A stretch of DNA of 8,652 nucleotides from an uncultured Odoribacter sp. (GTDB lineage: Bacteria; Bacteroidota; Bacteroidia; Bacteroidales; Marinifilaceae): positions 1 to 8,652 of the forward strand of contig CAJKZL010000103.1 in the NCBI GenBank assembly GCA_905204385.1, written 5' to 3'. A program made the position numbers and the translations under genes. The notes under the pieces are model-generated. The model did no database searches, was not told the origin of the DNA, and saw nothing but the letters and a program-made list of their open reading frames with translations. This document shows positions 5,553-8,652 of the stretch, piece by piece. Positions within the stretch are counted from its first letter, which is position 1, and each line of letters starts with the position of its first letter.

Positions 5553-8500
5553 ATGCAGAATAAAGGAGCGATTACATTACTTGCCATTGCTTTGGCTTTG
5601 GTGAGTCTTTACCAGTTGTCTTTTACCTGGAAAACCAGTCGGGTGGAAAAAGCCGCGCGGGATTATGCTCAGGGAAATCCTGACAGGGAGAAAGCATATC
5701 TGGATTCTATTGCAAATCAGGAAGTATACAATTTCCTGGGACTTGCAAAATTTACTTACAAAGAATGTAAGGAGTTGGAATTAAACCTGGGTCTTGACCT
5801 TCGGGGCGGTATGAACGTGACCATGGAAGTGGATGTTGCAGACGTAGTCCGCAGTCTGGCCAATTATACGCCCGATCCGGCTTTCAACCAGGCTATTCAG
5901 GAGGCCATCAAAATGCGTACCACCAGTCCGAAGGACTTTGTGACCTTGTTCGGTGAAGCCTTCGAAAAAATTGCTCCGGATGCACAGTTAGCTTCCCCTG
6001 ACCTTTTCGGGACCGTTGAATTAAAGGATAAAATCAAAATCGGCGCCTCCAACAAAGAAGTGCTCGATGTTGTGCGCAAGGAAGCAGAAGGTGCTATCGA
6101 CAATACCTTCAACATCCTCCGCACCCGTATCGACCGTTTTGGTGTAGCTCAGCCGAATATCCGCAAAGCAGACATCTCCGGCCGCATCGTTATCGAGCTT
6201 CCGGGTATCAAAGACGCCCAGCGGGTAAGAAAATTATTGCAGGGAACAGCAGCCCTGGAATTTTATGAAACCTTCGATAACGGCGATTTCTATCAATATC
6301 TGGCTGCCGCCAATGAAAAGGCCCGCGAAATCTCCAAGGCTGCCGAAATTCTGGGTGTAGAAGTTGTGGATAGCACTGCGACAGCCCCTGCTGCTACGGC
6401 AGAAAAACAGGACACCACGGAAAACAGCCTGATCTCCGGAATTACCGCTCAGGATTCTCTGAATAATCTGATGGCCAATGAAGCTGAATTCAAAAAACAG
6501 AATCCGCTTTTCTCCGTCCTCACTCCGAGTATCGACCGGAACGGTCAGTTGATCCCCAACGGTTCTATCGTAGGTTATGCCCGTCTGAAAGATACTGCAG
6601 CCGTAAATGCCATTCTGGCCTTACCCCAGGTGAAGTCTTCACTCCCCCGCAACGCTCGCTTGCTTTGGGAAATGAAAGCCGAAAACGGAGTTGTTCCTTT
6701 ACATGCCATCAAAATCACCACCCGTGACGGCAAAGCGCCTCTCGATGGTGGAGCCGTTGTAGATGCACGTCAGGAATACGAACACAACACCGGACGTCCG
6801 GTCGTTTCCATGAATATGAACGGCGAAGGAGCCAAAATATGGGCTCGTCTGACCAAAGAGAATGTAGGCCATAGCATCGCCATTGTATTGGACGGCTATG
6901 TTTGCTCCTCTCCCACCGTCAACGGAGAAATTCCCGGAGGAAATTCACAGATTTCCGGTCGTTTCGATGTAAAGGAAGCACAGGACCTTGCCAATATTCT
7001 GAAATCAGGAAAATTACCTGCTCCCGCCCGCATCATTGCCGACGAAATCGTAGGCCCCTCTTTGGGTAGCGAATCCATCCAATCCGGTATGTGGTCATTT
7101 GTGATTGCATTCTGCTTGGTACTGGTTTACATGCTGTTCTTCTACAGCCGCGGAGCCGGTCTTGCAGCCGACATCGCCCTGTTCACCAACTTATTTTTCT
7201 TGTTCGGCGTACTGGCTTCTATCGGTGCGGTTCTGACCTTGCCGGGTATTGCCGGTATCGTATTGACGATGGGTATGTCTGTCGATGCGAACGTATTGAT
7301 TTACGAACGTATCCAGGAAGAAGTCAGGTCCGGTAAAGGATTGAAGCTGGCTATCAAAGAAGGGTATAAACAAGCCTATTCTGCCATCATCGACGGTCAG
7401 GTGACTACCTTATTAACCGGTTTTATCCTGTACTATTTCGGTGAAGGTCCTATCAAAGGCTTTGCAACAACTTTGATCATCGGTATCTTTACCTCTTTGT
7501 TCTGCGCCATCTTCATCACCCGTATCATTCTGGATTATTCTTCCAGGAAAAATGAAAATGTACGCTTCACCACTCCTTTCACAGCCAACTGGCTGCGCGA
7601 TGTTCACTTCCCCTTCCTCGAAAGAAGAAAAGTCGGTTACATCGTATCAGGTGTCATTACCGTCATCTGTCTGGTAGCCCTCTTTACGAAAGGCCTGGAT
7701 AAAGGTATCGACTTTGTAGGAGGTAGAACCTACACCGTAACTTTCGATCAGCCGGTTCAGGTGGAAGAGATTGCCGCCAGTCTTACCGAAGTATACGGAA
7801 GTACCCCTGAAGTAAAAACTTTCGGTGGAGACAATCAAGTGAGAATCACTACCAAATACAAAATCGACGACGAAGGCACCGAAGCCGACGACGAAGTAGA
7901 AACCCTGCTTTATGAAGGTCTGCAAAAATACATCCCGGCAGGAACCAGCAAAGAGGTTTTCCTGACCGATTACCGTCAGATGTCTCAGAAAGTAGGACCC
8001 GCTGTTGCCGAAGACGTTACCCGTGCAGCGATCTGGTCGGTCGTATTCGCCCTTATTGTCATCTTCCTATACATCATGATACGGTTTACCAAATGGCAAT
8101 ACGGAGCAGGAGCCGTGCTGGGATTAGCCCATAATACGATTGTGGTACTCGGTATATTCTCGATTTTCTCGGGATTACTTCCGTTCTCTCTGGAAATCGA
8201 CCAGGCATTTATCGCCGCTATCCTGACCGTGGTCGGTTACTCGATTAACGATACCGTAGTAGTATTCGACCGTATCCGGGAATACCATCGTCTCTATCCG
8301 AAACGGGACGATAAGAGCAATACCGATGCAGCCCTGAACTCGACTTTACGTCGTACGTTCAGTACCTCGTTGTCCACCTTGGTGGTATTGATTGCCATCT
8401 TTATCTTTGGTGGTACCTCCATCAAAGGATTTGTATTCGCCTTGTTGATCGGTATCATCGTCGGTACTTATTCTTCCTTATTCGTTGCCACACCCTTGTC

Positions 8501-8555
8501 TTATGACTTCCGGCAAAAATTCGGTAAGAATAAAGCAGAGATTGCCAAAAAATAA
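5553..8555 (+). CDS. secDF: Protein translocase SecDF (fused SecD and SecF)
   Basis: This is an inner-membrane RND-type translocase accessory protein that works with SecYEG and uses the proton gradient to pull exported proteins across and recycle the channel. At 1000 residues it is the usual Bacteroidota fusion. The SecD half has a first membrane helix (about 6-25), LGLDLRGG (79-86), a large periplasmic P1 region and LANILKSGKLPAP before about residue 500. A bundle of five helices (about 510-655) follows, with the proton-path motif SVDANVLIYERI at about 576. The SecF half begins at about 688, with LERRKVGYIVSG, GIDFVGGR (about 718), a smaller periplasmic domain, then helices from about 824 and VGYSINDTVVVFDRIRE at about 893, the SecF counterpart of the SecD Asp motif. 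An Ala/Thr-rich linker (about 270-290) lies inside the P1 region. The gene is intact. ATG 5553 is chosen because the hydrophobic helix starts directly after MQNKG. Confidence 0.97.
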   Translation: MQNKGAITLLAIALALVSLYQLSFTWKTSRVEKAARDYAQGNPDREKAYLDSIANQEVYNFLGLAKFTYKECKELELNLGLDLRGGMNVTMEVDVADVVRSLANYTPDPAFNQAIQEAIKMRTTSPKDFVTLFGEAFEKIAPDAQLASPDLFGTVELKDKIKIGASNKEVLDVVRKEAEGAIDNTFNILRTRIDRFGVAQPNIRKADISGRIVIELPGIKDAQRVRKLLQGTAALEFYETFDNGDFYQYLAAANEKAREISKAAEILGVEVVDSTATAPAATAEKQDTTENSLISGITAQDSLNNLMANEAEFKKQNPLFSVLTPSIDRNGQLIPNGSIVGYARLKDTAAVNAILALPQVKSSLPRNARLLWEMKAENGVVPLHAIKITTRDGKAPLDGGAVVDARQEYEHNTGRPVVSMNMNGEGAKIWARLTKENVGHSIAIVLDGYVCSSPTVNGEIPGGNSQISGRFDVKEAQDLANILKSGKLPAPARIIADEIVGPSLGSESIQSGMWSFVIAFCLVLVYMLFFYSRGAGLAADIALFTNLFFLFGVLASIGAVLTLPGIAGIVLTMGMSVDANVLIYERIQEEVRSGKGLKLAIKEGYKQAYSAIIDGQVTTLLTGFILYYFGEGPIKGFATTLIIGIFTSLFCAIFITRIILDYSSRKNENVRFTTPFTANWLRDVHFPFLERRKVGYIVSGVITVICLVALFTKGLDKGIDFVGGRTYTVTFDQPVQVEEIAASLTEVYGSTPEVKTFGGDNQVRITTKYKIDDEGTEADDEVETLLYEGLQKYIPAGTSKEVFLTDYRQMSQKVGPAVAEDVTRAAIWSVVFALIVIFLYIMIRFTKWQYGAGAVLGLAHNTIVVLGIFSIFSGLLPFSLEIDQAFIAAILTVVGYSINDTVVVFDRIREYHRLYPKRDDKSNTDAALNSTLRRTFSTSLSTLVVLIAIFIFGGTSIKGFVFALLIGIIVGTYSSLFVATPLSYDFRQKFGKNKAEIAKK

Positions 8556-8652
8556 AAAACAACTTACTGTAAAAAAAGGCATGACGATAATGGCTTGCAT
8601 TTTTTAATATTATTTAATTAATTAAACAAGGACATAAATGCCATAGAAGTGA
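8556..8652. other. AT-rich non-coding tail after secDF
   Basis: AAGGCAT and ATGGCTT (about 8576-8597) form an imperfect stem with one mismatch, and TTTTTT follows a few bases later, so this may be the secDF terminator. AT-rich sequence without an open frame runs to the window end. The ATG at 8638 meets a stop after one codon. Confidence 0.35.

Overview
The window looks like chromosomal DNA from a member of the Bacteroidota, most likely order Bacteroidales. Three things support this. The best promoter candidates fit the Bacteroidales form (TTTG, about 18-19 nt, TAnnTTTG). Translation starts mostly lack Shine-Dalgarno sequences. SecD and SecF are fused into one 1000-residue protein, as is usual in this phylum. 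Genus cannot be fixed from the sequence alone.

Layout. Positions 1-740 hold the 3' part of a PLP-dependent class I/II aminotransferase gene. Positions 812-2133 hold a MATE-family efflux transporter gene broken by a frameshift near 1324-1333. Convergent with it, five bases away, is a minus-strand retron-type reverse transcriptase (RT) gene at 2139-3308. Upstream of the RT lies what reads as a complete retron RNA locus (about 3325-3478). It has a perfect 10-nt a1/a2 inverted repeat, a UAGC branch-point tetranucleotide, a short msr stem-loop, a long bulged msd hairpin, and a consensus promoter placed so that transcription would start at a1. Positions 3515-3780 are non-coding and carry small tandem and inverted repeats. 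On the plus strand, malate dehydrogenase (3896-4831) has its own promoter and a strong terminator but is interrupted by one in-frame TAA at codon 139. A small retropepsin-like aspartic protease (4912-5394) and a full-length SecDF (5553-8555) follow. The last 97 bases are AT-rich and non-coding.

How the parts relate. The aminotransferase, Mdh and SecDF are housekeeping functions (amino-acid metabolism, oxaloacetate/malate interconversion, protein export). The retron is the accessory element and the main find. Its RT has a predicted N-terminal membrane helix and a glycine/aspartate-rich segment ahead of the polymerase domain, and no separate effector gene lies beside it. This suggests, by inference, that the RT's own N-terminal extension supplies the membrane-directed part of a defence-type system. 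Two genes flanking the retron (MATE and mdh) each carry one lesion in an otherwise intact reading frame. These are either real mutations or sequence errors.
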